64,000 bases of DNA from Zygnema cylindricum. Lineage: Eukaryota; Streptophyta; Zygnematophyceae; Zygnematales; Zygnemataceae. Shown here in pieces: positions 52,834-62,808 of the stretch (positions within the stretch are counted from its first letter, which is position 1; the number at the start of each line of letters is the position of its first letter). The notes below the pieces were generated by a model. The model did not search any database. It worked only from the letters and a program-made list of their open reading frames with translations, and had not been told where the DNA came from. The translations under genes and the position numbers were made by a program. Location of the stretch: the NCBI GenBank assembly GCA_037447655.1, contig JBBHKE010001768.1:106706-170705 (forward strand). Reading direction: 5' to 3'.

Positions 52834-53379
52834 AAAAAAAGGATCGCTTCTCTACTCAATGTTGTTTATCAAGAAATAATAGAAGGGGAAGCCTTAACAT
52901 TAATGAACATTACATCACATTAAATCAACATTGAGAGAAATTTCTGGAAAATTCTCACATTAAAAATCACTCACTCAAATTACAATCGTTCTTCTTCTCT
53001 CTTTTTTCCTTATCTATTTGCACCACATTCTCCTTGAATTGATACTATAAAATCCATGGTGTCCTCTAAATACTACTACTATGCGTCGCCAAGAAACCTT
53101 TAGTAAGTTGCCACTTGTCCTCGGATTAGACAAGAACATGCTAATTTTCATTAAGGACTGAATACAATGCAAAACGACAACCCAAACGAAAGTACTCGAC
53201 AATTCAAAAAATATATCGTACTAAACTACAATTACGACATTTCTAGATGAGAAACAAAACAACAAAAGTGACGCGAAATAAGCAGACAGGTTCTTTTGCA
53301 AAATTGTGTGTGAAAGGAAGTACTCATGTGAAATAGGGTCAATTCAGCGCGCGTCCGATTCTTTCAATGAATCGTAACA
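52834..53379 (-). repeat. 5' LTR of element F
   Basis: 546 bp; minus strand TGTTACGATTCATTG to GATCCTTTTTTT. Uninterrupted counterpart of 46726-48090. Confidence 0.8.
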
Positions 53380-54050
53380 CATGTGCCCATTATTTCATCT
53401 TTATTTTTTGTGGAGAAAATGCTTCCTAACCCACCACCGTTCACTCACATGTACTTCAAGTTTGTGAGGTTCCCAATCTCAGGCGCAAGGATCCCCTCCA
53501 ATTGATTTGATTTTATATATCTGCACCATGCACCCCCAAAAGTTATTAAACAATATCGCCTTTTTCTCTCCTTCCTCCCAACACTCTTCCCCCTCCACAT
53601 CACCAACTTTCCATTGTGACAAACAAGTTCTCACTTTCTCACTCAACAAAACCCCTTTTTCCCTCTCAAATGAAGGAAAAGTGAACTAAAAATGAGCTGG
53701 TACCCTTTTTACAACCCCCCCCCCTAAACCCTAACCCCTATCCCTCCCCTTGTATAAGATTTTTTTGGTAGAGAGTTTTTGCACCCGCCTTTCGTTGTTG
53801 TCAAACATCCCCTCCCCCAAACATTGCCCTCCCTCACCCCGTCCCCTCTCCCTTTCCCTCTTAACCCGCCCCTCTCCCTCTCCCTCTCACTCTCCCTCTC
53901 CCTCACTCTCTCCCTCTCCTTCTCCCACTCTCTCTCCCTCTCCTTTTTCGTCTCACTCTCCCTCTTCCTCTCCATCTTCCTCTCTCGTTTTCTCTCCCTC
54001 TCCCTCTGCCTCCTCTACCTCCACCTCCCCCTACCCTTCACCCTCCACCT
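53380..54050. other. C/T-rich sequence, no gene
   Basis: Long CTCTCCCTC tract at 53800-54050. A short CCCTAAACCCTAACCCC run at about 53724 resembles two plant telomere units. Confidence 0.6.
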
Positions 54051-54851
54051 TGTAGGATCTTAAGCAAAAGAGTTTTACCAAAATAATTCACAATACAAAA
54101 ATCATTACACAGCGGAAGCAATAAAAGACGAGGAATATTCAGCCAAAAAGATTTATAAGTGTTCTTGGCCGAAGCCTCTTTACATCATGTCTCTTCTCTC
54201 TTCTCTCTTCTCTCTCTTCACTCTTCTCTTTAAATAATCTCTACTCCAATATAAATCCTCTATGATTAATTGGTTGATTAATTAATACTCTGCACATGTA
54301 CACTGCTGCCTATATATACTCGCTACTCTACACTAAGAGACAACAAGATAAGACAAGCAGAACTTAGCGTAGCGACAAAGTCTGTCCCTAGCTGACTGTG
54401 CACTCTTCAATGAAAATTCCACGAAGGAAGGCGCACGCGCTTTCTTCCTTCGAAACAACAANNNNNNNNNNTCTCACGTGTCAGTCGATCCCTGTCTGAA
54501 GCAGCGATGCGAACTTAGCGTAGCGACGAAGTCTGTCCCTAGCTGACTGTGCACTCTTCAATGAAAATTCCACGAAGGAAGGCGCACGCGCTTTCTTCCT
54601 TCGAAACAACAAACTCCAAACGTTGACTTAACACGTGTCATCACACGAACACACCTGCACGCAAAATGTAACACCTGCGCACAAAACAAACAAGTGACGC
54701 GAAACGAAATAGTATGTTTCGGTCGCGGAAAATAAAAGTACTGTCGCGAAACGACATCGTACTTTTTGTATGATGACGCGACAGTTCGCTTCAAACAAAT
54801 AAAGTTGGTATGACGCTTCGCGAAATGTCGCGAAACGACAATAACCCAACA
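54051..54851 (-). repeat. LTR, minus strand, containing an assembly gap
   Basis: Minus strand starts TGTTGGGTTATTGTCG and ends AAGATCCTACA. The TG/CA ends and the GCGGAAGCAATAA-type text resemble LTR F distantly. The sequence includes ten N and a 102-bp direct repeat around them. Confidence 0.5.
54462..54471. other. Assembly gap (10 N)
   Basis: Ten N flanked by near-identical 102-bp copies (54360-54461 and 54511-54612). Confidence 0.99.
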
Positions 54852-55274
54852 ATTCTTTCCATGGTGTCCCCCACATGGAAGTTGATTCGTCGAGGACAAA
54901 AACAAGATGGCGCAATTCCGTACATTGTCGAACTAAACGTATTGAATCCTATAGACTACCTTTGCTGCATTCACATTAAAAATGGATGATGAATGAGTTG
55001 AGGAAATGAATGTCCGTTTTTTGCTTTGCCCTTTTTCTAAAAGGGGAAAGCATTGTAGTCGCCTTCGTCTCTGGTGTCAACGAGAATTGATCGTTGATTT
55101 TTTTGTTTGAGATCTTGAGCCGTTGAATGTTTTGAGTTTTGTTTGTCGTCTTTGGTGACAGCGATCGTGACCGTTGTATTTTATTGGTGTAAGATCGTGA
55201 GCCGTTGAATGATTGTAGAATTTGTTGTAATGAAAGTAGACACGTGGAACAATGTTATTTGTTGTATTTCGCAA
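54852..55274. other. No gene seen
   Basis: A 29-bp near repeat (GATCTTGAGCCGTTGAATG and GATCGTGAGCCGTTGAATG, 55110 and 55193). No exon recognised. Confidence 0.4.
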
Positions 55275-55358
55275 GGTTGTATTCTGCCGACATAATAGTA
55301 CCGCTGAAATAATGACGTAGTGTTCGTTCACACCGCGATCATCCTACCGACATGATAG

Positions 55359-56269
55359 TACACCGCGAATCGTAATTAGAGTAAATTACTCTAATTCGGT
55401 CGCTCGAAATTTCGACTCTGCCAAAAGAGAACACCTGGATTATGGACACGAGAGCATCAGCTCACATATGCGAGGACAAGGAGCTAATTGAGAATCTTGA
55501 GCCCATCTCACCATAAAACATCAGTATGCATATGGCAGCTATCTAGTAGCAAGCTCGAAAGAAAAGGTGAATCTTAAACTCAAAATAGATAGTTAGACTG
55601 TCGACAGGACTCTGAATGATTTGTTATATATTCCAGATTTTAGTAAGAATTTGTTTAGCACATCATTGGTAGAAAGCAAAGGATTTGAAGTAAGTTTGAA
55701 GCATGGGAAACAATGACATCAAATAGAGTAAACGATTCTAATTTTTTCATTATTCTAATTTAGGTAAGTTTAATTAGCGTAACAGAATTGTAATATAGGT
55801 TCGTTTTAAATAGTGTGGATACGGACGACGTTCGACTGTGCAAAACTGTACTTTTTTAAGTAAAAAGGTACAAATAATGATATAATACAATCGCGCTCGC
55901 ACGTGAAATCAGACTAAACGAAAAATCAATCACATCGAAAAAAAGCCGTTCGCATAAATCTCGTCCGTTGACAGCATCGTCGTCAGTGTGAACATTAACA
56001 AACATTCAGGGCGACAAATAATACTAGCGTCATAATGACGTCAAAACTATACGGAATGACAGATTTTGTACGTCCACTTAATTTAATCTTTATAATTTCA
56101 GCGCGGATATTTATTGCCGACATAACCCAATAAAGAGTACTTAAATAAATTAGGGTAAACTTCGACTGTGAAAAAGTTTTATCACATAAACTAGAGTTCA
56201 TTACTCTAATTGTTTTTTTTGTTTTTTTACTCTAATTTTTTCACTACTCTAATTACGATTCGCGGTGTA
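55359..56269. mobile_element. TIR element family K, long form with copia cargo
   Basis: 911 bp with 25-bp perfect inverted ends TACACCGCGAATCGTAATTA(GAGTA). It sits at a TA in the tandem repeat, so the target duplication is TA and the element proper runs from CACCGCG to CGCGGTG. A copia protease fragment lies inside (55437-55720). No transposase. Confidence 0.85.
55437..55720 (+). pseudogene. Copia protease fragment inside TIR element
   Basis: Frames encode WIMDTRASAHICEDKELIEN (the copia protease DSGAS...H+C region, with Asp kept) and, after frame changes, TLNDLLYIPDFSKNLFSTSL and VESKGFEVSLKHGK, which match the VLYVPxLSKNLLSVSxL...G motif of copia elements. The fragment ends before any integrase. 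It was captured by, or inserted into, the TIR element and is not functional. Confidence 0.7.
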
Positions 56270-56395
56270 CCGGTGAAATAATGACGTGGTCGTTCATTTT
56301 CACCCCGGTCTTCCTGCCGACATGATACTACCGCTGAAATAATGACGTAGTCGCTATTTTACTTCGCGTCAATTCTGCCTACATGATAGTACAGA

Positions 56396-56640
56396 ATAGT
56401 ATTAAATATTTTAATGTTAAATTTAGTATTCACACTAAACCGTCAGCATTGTGGAACCATTATTTGCTTAAGTAGAAAAGTATTGGTTTTTGATTATTAT
56501 ATTAAGGTGTTGCGTTTATATTTTTTATATTTTTATATCAATACATAATAGTACAAAAGAAGAAAACAAAAAAAAACACAAACAGAATAAATAAACACAA
56601 TACAACCTTGATGACATAACTAAGAAAGAAAAAGCATCAG
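56396..56640. other. No gene seen
   Basis: A/T-rich sequence. Confidence 0.5.
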
Positions 56641-57110
56641 ACCTAACTAGGATCCAACCATCTTAGTCCAATGATCTAGAAGGTTGGAACAACATCAATA
56701 TCAGCTCGATGGCTGACTAACACTACAAATTGTTCTTTTTTTGTTTATTACTTTAAGTACTTTCAACCTAGTCATATACTAAGATTCATGCATAAACATC
56801 ATTATCAGCTCAAAGGCTGACTAACATTACAATCACTTAATTTTTTTTATTTTTTTGATTACTTTAATACTTTGTTTTAGTCTTTTTTTTTTTATCAACC
56901 ATTTTAGTCATTAGACTTAGAGGTAGCCTGAACATCATTATCAGCTCGAAGCTGACAAACATTACAAACATAATATTTGAATGTTAAAATACATTGATAC
57001 TTTGGATTTTTTTTTTTGTTTTTTTTTTGATCAACTTTCTTAGTCTAAAGACTAAGAAAGTTGTTGAACATCATTATCAGCTCAAAGGCTGACCAACATT
57101 ACAAACATTG
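56641..57110. repeat. Hairpin-bearing minisatellite, four units
   Basis: Four units (starting near 56651, 56763, 56897, 57030). Each has a stem-loop around CTTAGTC...GACTAAG and then AACATCATTATCAGCTC, AAGGCTGAC, AACATTACAA, the middle of which is a second hairpin (TCAGC/GCTGA). Units are separated by T-rich spacers. Confidence 0.7.
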
Positions 57111-57114
57111 GTAT

Positions 57115-57290
57115 ACAATACAATAGAATACTTTCAATACTTTGTTGTGGTCATACTTTGAGAACTTTGTTTGTCTTTGAATACTTTGTTGTGGTCATAC
57201 TTTGAATAGTTGTGGTCATACTTTGAATAGTTGTGGTCTTACTTTGAATACTTTGGTTTGTGATACTTTGATGACTTGTTTATTTTTTAT
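57115..57290. repeat. GTTGTGGTCATACTTTGAAT repeat
   Basis: About five direct copies of a 20-30 bp unit. Confidence 0.75.
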
Positions 57291-57615
57291 AATATTACTT
57301 GAAATAAACATGTATCAAACGTGACAAATACTTTAATATACGTAGCCTAAAATATTTGAAGGACTAAAAAAAAAATATAGAACCCTGAATTGGGTGTAAA
57401 TCTAACCATTTAAACCTTTAATAAAGTAAAGATAAAATGCTATTCAAGCTTCTAAAATCCCTACACACTAACATCTTTGGAAAAATAATTTATAAAAAAC
57501 TATATATATAAAAAACACAAAAAAAAATGTTGCCTTAGTTATAGAAAATAAAAACACTCTTCTATTATCAATACTTGTTGAAGATGGGGTCCTTTGTCCT
57601 TTGACGTTTGTCACA

Positions 57616-57639
57616 TTAAGTTGACTCGCTGCTTTCCAC
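57616..57639 (-). CDS. Candidate terminal exon, unknown gene
   Basis: Minus strand after acceptor TTTGTACAG; reads VESSEST then TAA, in phase with the exon at 58145-58223. Very short, so support is weak. Confidence 0.2.
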   Translation of the reverse strand: MESSEST

Positions 57640-57977
57640 CTGTACAAAGAAACACCAAAGTTAAAAAATTGTGTGTATTAGTTAAAAAACTCTAGCTAAG
57701 CGTCTGTATATGTTATAGTTGTAATAATATCAATTTTACAAGACAAAGTTACAATTATTTAAAAAAAAAAAATGAAACACAAGTTTATGTATTTTGTTTT
57801 TTGAAAGTGTGATTGGTCAAAAAAAATAAATTATTTGTTAATTTTGATAATAAAATATTCTTACCTTTATTCGTTTAGGAATTATTGTTGCAGCTTTTTT
57901 AAAACTTTCCAATTTGTAATGGAATTTGTTTTGAAAATTTCGAAAGAAGACCTACGTAATAGTTAATAATTATTAAT

Positions 57978-58125
<148 letters not shown>

Positions 58126-58144
58126 AGGAGATTTGAAAATCAAC

Positions 58145-58223
58145 CTGAGCCTCACTGTTGCCACGTGTCACTGTTTCTAATTTATCCAAAAGTTCATTGG
58201 TTGAAAATAATGTGTTATTTCGG
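58145..58223 (-). CDS. Candidate internal exon, unknown gene
   Basis: Minus strand, acceptor CAACTTTCAG, donor GCTCAG|GTTG. The only open frame reads [20 protein letters not shown] then GNSEAQ. It joins in phase to the short terminal exon at 57616-57639. The composition is protein-like, but no family was recognised. The long GA tract lies in the proposed intron. An upstream candidate at 58436-58505 does not fit the phase and was rejected. Confidence 0.25.
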
Positions 58224-58239
58224 CTGAAAGTTGTTTCCG

Positions 58240-59442
58240 GTTGTGAGCAGAACAAAAAAGAATATAGAATATACGCTTGTAGATTTCAAAAGCATGAAAT
58301 ATAAAATAACATTAATAATAACAAACAAATTTCAAAAATAATTATAAAGAAGGAAAAAATCATATCCTTCGAGAAAGAGAGAACGAGAGAAGGTAAAGAG
58401 AGAGAAAGAACGGAAAAACAAGAAAAAACAAATACCTCAGAAATACGAAGAAGTAATACGCGAACGATAACACTCATATAATTCCGCCATATTGTCATCC
58501 ACGGCCTGCAAACGACAAAATCCATGGTTGCCCTTCCAAGTGGGCAGCAAAACCACAAGTGTAGCACTTTGAAGTATTGCAATGAAGATTTTATATTCAA
58601 AATTGCAATGGTTAAACCATCAAAAAGTACAAAACATGATTGAAAGGAAAATAGAATAGACTTCTGAAGGTACAAAGATGCCTAACCCTAAAAACACTAC
58701 AAATGCTATGCAATATGTGTACAACAACAACAAAAAAAACACACAAAACCCTTTTTCTCTTTTAATCCATCTTAAGTCAAAAATGTTAAAAAGTACCTTA
58801 CCCATCTGTTCAAATCATAGGTTAAACAAGCGAAAAACAACTGGAAACATCATATGTGACTCCGCATACTATACACCAACAATACTGTATATTACACATA
58901 TTATACTAAACTATACTGCTATTCGTTTATTACCGTATTATACAACTATTATAAAATTATTATTACATTTAGTATACAATTATCATATAACTATTTTAGC
59001 ATACTTCACTACTATTTGTTTAGTACTGTATGCAATTATTAGACAATTATCTTTTATTTCATAATATACTACTATTCATTTACAACCGTAGACTATTTTT
59101 TATATTATAATATAATACGGGTTTAGTACGCGGTTACCACATATAGAGTTTATGATTGTTTTCGCATATTTGAACTACGATTCAAATGACTAGGACTAAG
59201 ATGAAAGAGAAACACCAAATCTGTTTTAGTTTTCCTTTAGAATCGTTTTTGGATTGTTTTGTTATGGGTATAAATCCTAAAATGTGATGATAGCCATTTT
59301 TCAAAAAGTCATTTTTTTTTTTTTTTTTGCTTCTCATTGTTTTGGTCCTTCTCTTTGCTCCCTGTGAACTGTCCATATTCTTATTCTTACATAGTCTGTT
59401 CTTAAAAACAATTGAATCGAAACATGCTTCAGCTCCTTCCAG
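58240..59442. other. No firm gene; A/T-rich array
   Basis: 58860-59120 is a degenerate repeat of ACTATTxxTATTATAC-like words. The signal-peptide exon expected upstream of the DOMON exon was not found. Confidence 0.4.
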
Positions 59443-60138
59443 TTCGTTCCCGGGAAGTACGCGACCTGCGTTCCGCTGAAGTTCAACTCCACGCTCGCGT
59501 GGTCCCTCCAATGGGATCCCGCCGCCCCCGCCCGCAAATACTTGTCGGCACTGTACACGTCCACCGCGACGAAGCCGGGCGGCTGGATCGCCGTCGGATT
59601 TAATCTCGCCGACGCGACGTATTATATGCTAGACGCCGCGATATTCGCGTGCTACAATTCGGTCAAAGGACCAATCATACATCAGCTGTACACGGCGACA
59701 AGTTTGGGGTACACCATACGGATCGATACGACCAAGAAGAGACTTAACGTAACTGGAAAACGGTGTTCCATCGAAACCATCAATGTGAATGGTGTTATAA
59801 CCGAACGGATATATATTCAGTTTAATGTGACGCTTGGGAGTAAAGCCAAATATGTGAACCAGTACGCCAAGGGACCTGTTGCGGCGCTAGGTAAGGGTGT
59901 CGGTGGCACTGCCATGCTTCACCATTCGTTCAGATGGACGGACGACGATCTTCGTGACTTCCGTAACACCTCGTTTCCGGGAATGGTGGAGCCGCCACGT
60001 CAGCCTTCAGTACGGCCTCCTCCACCAACTCCTATTAAGCAAAATCCTCCTTCGTTATCCCCGCCGGTACGGAATTCCTTTTCAACTACTTCTCTCTTTC
60101 TCCTCTTTTTGATAGGGTTTTCTTTGTTTTCTTTGTAA
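59443..60138 (+). CDS. DOMON-domain protein, AIR12-like, main exon
   Basis: The exon starts after acceptor CTCCTTCCAG and is open for 231 codons to TAA. The DOMON fold spans about residues 5-175: LAWSLQWDP, GGWIAVGFN, a Met in YYMLDAAIFACYN (residue 62) and LHHSFRW (His 160/161). Met and His are the haem-b ligands in AIR12-type DOMON proteins, so haem binding is plausible. A Pro-rich linker (190-208) precedes NSFSTTS and a hydrophobic tail (LFLLFLIGFSLFSL), typical of GPI-anchor signals. Expected place: outer face of the plasma membrane, in apoplastic redox. Family members are one-domain proteins of this size. The signal peptide must be in an upstream exon. A donor at 60067 allows another C-terminus. 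It converges on the minus-strand synthetase gene. Confidence 0.7.
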   Translation, partial: FVPGKYATCVPLKFNSTLAWSLQWDPAAPARKYLSALYTSTATKPGGWIAVGFNLADATYYMLDAAIFACYNSVKGPIIHQLYTATSLGYTIRIDTTKKRLNVTGKRCSIETINVNGVITERIYIQFNVTLGSKAKYVNQYAKGPVAALGKGVGGTAMLHHSFRWTDDDLRDFRNTSFPGMVEPPRQPSVRPPPPTPIKQNPPSLSPPVRNSFSTTSLFLLFLIGFSLFSL

Positions 60139-60874
60139 TTTCTTTATTTTTTCTTTGTTTCTTCTTTATTGTTTGTTTCCCGTGAAGTCCCCCTCCACCC
60201 CTCTCCCTCCCACTCTTCCTCTCTCACTATCTCTCTTTATTTCTCTTCTAATTTATTTTTATCATTTGTAGGCATTTGCATGATGGGTATTCCATATTTA
60301 ATGTTGAAGGTGAAGTATCTCTTAGGCGAGATTCCTTCGTTAAACAATGCATTCTACCACACTTTTTCTTTGAATCCATCTTTTGGGATTTAGAACTTTA
60401 GCAATCCTAATAGTTCAAACATCGTCTAGAATTTTTTTTCGATTTCTAAATAAAAAACTCAAACGTCTGTTGTGATCATGGAAATATGCAGGAATTCATA
60501 AATTTTGTTCTTCCTTGGAGTTCTATTTGATTCAATTACTATTGCTGTTGATCATTGTTATTGTTATTATCGATATTGATAAGCTCGTAAACGACTTTTA
60601 TCTTGTAGTCAATTTCGAAGATAAGTTTGAATTGAATTTCGCGATCAAATCTGAAATAAAAAGACTTAGTTTTTATCTCTAGGGAAAGCCTCATGGTAAA
60701 CTTTCTTTGAGGGCGGTAATCTCAACAAGGTGACAAATTTTCCATTTCCTAGATAAGGCATTATAAAAGTCATTTATGTTTTCACCAAAGTAACACAAAT
60801 CTAAAAATGTTGAGCACACTCCTAAACGAGTGTTTTTGAGATTTTTTTTTTTTGGTATTTCTTTTGTTTCGCAG
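60067..60874 (+). other. Possible alternative intron of the DOMON gene
   Basis: Donor CCG|GTACGG, acceptor after a T-rich tract (TTTCTTTTGTTTCGCAG), phase 0 at both ends. If spliced, the GPI-like tail is removed. If retained, translation stops at 60138. Confidence 0.35.
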
Positions 60875-61270
60875 CCTCGTTCTCCTCCTCCCAAAGCCGC
60901 CAGCCCTCCTCTTCCTCGTCCTAGAGGACTCCCTCTTCCCCCTAGAGGACTCCCTCCTCCAAAGAGACTTCCTCCTCCTCCAAGAGGACTTCCTCCTACT
61001 CCAAAAGGTCGTCACCCTCATCCTCCTCCCAAAGCCACTTCTTCTCTTCCTCCCAAAACCCACCTCCCTCCTCCTCCAAAAGCCCATACCCTTCTTTCCC
61101 TCCCAAAGCCCACTCCCCTCCAGAAGCTTGCCTCCCTCCTTCTCTCACAGCCTCTAGCCCTTCTCATCCTCCCAAATCCCATCTCCCTCCTTGTCCTCCC
61201 AAAGCCCCTAGTCCTCCTCTTCCTCACACAAAAACCTATCCTCCTAAAGCCAAGTGGTCTTCCTCCTTAA
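60875..61270 (+). CDS. Pro-rich exon downstream of DOMON exon
   Basis: Open for 131 codons from the acceptor to TAA at 61268-61270, in phase with the DOMON frame through the 60067 donor. It encodes PRSPPPKAASPPLPRPRG, then many PPPRGLPP, PPPK and LPKP units, then Leu-rich repeats ending KPSGLPP. It resembles Pro/Hyp-rich wall proteins. It could give a wall-associated DOMON isoform in place of the membrane-anchored one. It may also be low-complexity sequence with a chance acceptor. Confidence 0.35.
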   Translation, partial: PRSPPPKAASPPLPRPRGLPLPPRGLPPPKRLPPPPRGLPPTPKGRHPHPPPKATSSLPPKTHLPPPPKAHTLLSLPKPTPLQKLASLLLSQPLALLILPNPISLLVLPKPLVLLFLTQKPILLKPSGLPP

Positions 61271-61344
61271 AAAATGTCGCTAAAGCACCACCTCCAAGAC
61301 TTTGTTTCTCCTCTTCATTTTTTCAAACAAAAAAGCTAGACATC

Positions 61345-61560
61345 TTTCACTCAAAAACTCTCCCTCTCCCTCTCCTTAACCCTCTCCCTATCCCTCGCCC
61401 TTACCATCGACCATGCCTGCTCCCTCTCCGCCTCCCTCTCCCTCTCTCTCCCCCTTCCCCTTCCCCTCCCCCACTCCCACCCCCACTCCCCTTTCCTCCG
61501 CCTCCCCCCCTCCCTCTCGCTCTCCCTCCCCCTCCCTCTCGCTCTCCCTCCCCCTCCAGT
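61345..61560. repeat. C/T-rich tract
   Basis: Units of CTCCCTCTC. No coding signal. Confidence 0.8.
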
Positions 61561-61882
61561 TTTATGTTTAGGGTGCCAAAAAACCGGCACCGAATTAGTG
61601 TTTATCGACAATAACGACAATTCACGGTATTAATTGGTTTCCCATAAAATTAAAATACAATAATTGAAAAAACTATTATTCAATCGTATATTAGTTTTAC
61701 TATCATTTTTATAATTAGTCTGTCCACAGTAATTCAGTGAAATTCAGTAATTCAGATCTCGATGGAAAAAAGTAAACGACAAGGCAAAAAAAATGAGGGA
61801 GGGAGGGAGGGAGGGAGGGAGGGAGAGAGGGCAGAAGAGAGGGAGGGAGAGAGAGAAGGAGGGAAACAACACTGGTTCTCAC
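61561..61882. other. No exon recognised; GGGA minisatellite
   Basis: 61797-61825 is about seven GGGA units. The expected last exon of the synthetase gene was not found here. A MITE-like end (AATTCACGGTATTAA) lies near 61620. Confidence 0.4.
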
Positions 61883-62032
61883 CTTTCTAGCTCCTTTCGA
61901 AAGCTCTTTTCCCTCTAAATCATGGCTAGGAACACCATTTACACCGAAGCCTCCATATTTATTTTGAGAATCCTTTTGAAAAATCTCACTTGGTGACGCA
62001 CTATCCTTTGTCCACTTCTCCCTGTCCATAAT
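61883..62032 (-). CDS. Cysteinyl-tRNA synthetase, C-terminal-region exon
   Basis: A 150-nt exon on the minus strand, acceptor CCTTGCAG, donor AAAG|GTGAGA, phase 0 at both ends, 50 codons without a stop. It reads IMDREKWTKDSASPSEIF, then QKDSQNKYGGFGVNGVPSHD and LEGKELSKGARK. The pattern P-x-E-x-F...KY..F...G.P.HD.EGKELSKG.xKK is the conserved C-terminal segment of eukaryotic cytosolic cysteinyl-tRNA synthetases, which charge tRNA-Cys. It joins in phase to the exon at 62683-62808. Downstream there should be one or more exons of the Lys-rich tail; they may be lost or too diverged to see. The recognition rests on memory of the family and was not searched. Confidence 0.6.
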
Positions 62033-62682
62033 CTGCAAGGTTGCAAGGTTTAAAACAATAAGACAAACACGAAATTTGACAATTATGAAAACCTAACCGC
62101 TTCATATGCTTTATTAATTTCATAAACCATAAGAGAATCGTTATTATCAACATGAGTGGATTACTAAAAATAGGGAAACTTGCTATCGTTTTTCACAAAA
62201 ACAATACGGCTTGTAATATACGATAAACGGTGTAAGTATATACAGTTTAAGCCGGTGAGAGTATTTAACTCAAATTTAAAAATTATTTCAAATAAAGATC
62301 GTGATTCATCTTCGTAATAGCAATTTCAACGATCATTTCTTATGTTTCACAACACACAATATTTTTGTTTCCAACTGACTATCCTAAAATCAATATTAAA
62401 CACTTGGTTGTCTCCCAACCTTTTTGTTCTTGTTTTATTCTCATATATATTTCAGAAACCATTTCTCTCCCTGACTTACAATAATCATGAACATAAGCGA
62501 TTTACAGCTTTTCTAGTCTCTTTTAATACAACGAAAATATTGAAAATTGAGACTTCACGACTCCTCGAAAACCCCAAACTACACCCTACCTAAAAAACAC
62601 ATATAGTTGAGACTGCTATCAATTAAAACCCTTTCACCACTCCTTCAAAACTCCTCCAAAAACCCCAAGATTTGTCTCCCAC
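62033..62682. other. Intron of the synthetase gene
   Basis: A/T-rich sequence between the two exons; nothing else recognised. Confidence 0.4.
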
Positions 62683-62808
62683 CTTTGCGGCTCTCTTGGT
62701 CTCCAACTTCCTCAGAGCCTCAGCCGCTGCCTTCGCTATCTTCTCAACCCTCTCCCTCCCGAGAAGATCTAGATCGTCTCTCCCTATATTTTCACTAGGT
62801 AACCTAAG
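62683..62808 (-). CDS. Cysteinyl-tRNA synthetase, preceding exon
   Basis: 126 nt on the minus strand, 42 codons, acceptor GAGTTTAG, donor CAAAG|GTGGGA, phase 0 at both ends. It reads LPSENIGRDDLDLLG then RERVEKIAKAAAEALRKLET and KRAAK. This Lys/Ala/Glu-rich helix precedes the PSEIF segment in eukaryotic cysteinyl-tRNA synthetases, which fits the next exon. The acceptor lacks a strong pyrimidine tract, so the 5' border is less sure. Catalytic exons (HIGH and KMSKS motifs) would be beyond the right edge or in the unassigned sequence to the right. Confidence 0.5.

Larger units (their letters stand above)
46726..53379 (-). mobile_element. Copia element F, degenerate, minus strand
   Basis: Read on the minus strand: 5' LTR (53379 to 52834), primer-binding site, gag, a gap holding a TIR element, integrase, reverse transcriptase, RNase H, polypurine tract, 3' LTR (48090 to 46726, itself interrupted). 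It uses the ordinary 3'-end tRNA-Met primer site, unlike elements A, C, E and H. No clear target duplication. Confidence 0.85.
55275..56395. repeat. About 60-bp tandem repeat hosting a TIR element
   Basis: Units of CTGCCGACATGATAGTACCG followed by CTGAAATAATGACGTAGTCG occur at about 55277, 55344 (split), 56316 and 56377. The split unit shows the insertion site of the TIR element exactly. Confidence 0.75.

Noticed and set aside
53716-53745. Telomere-like CCCTAAACCCTAACCCC
   Set aside because: Fewer than three units inside a C/T-rich stretch; not evidence of a chromosome end.
58436-58505. Minus-strand exon with good-looking acceptor and donor
   Set aside because: Its open frame does not join in phase to the exon at 58145-58223, and the other frames have stops.
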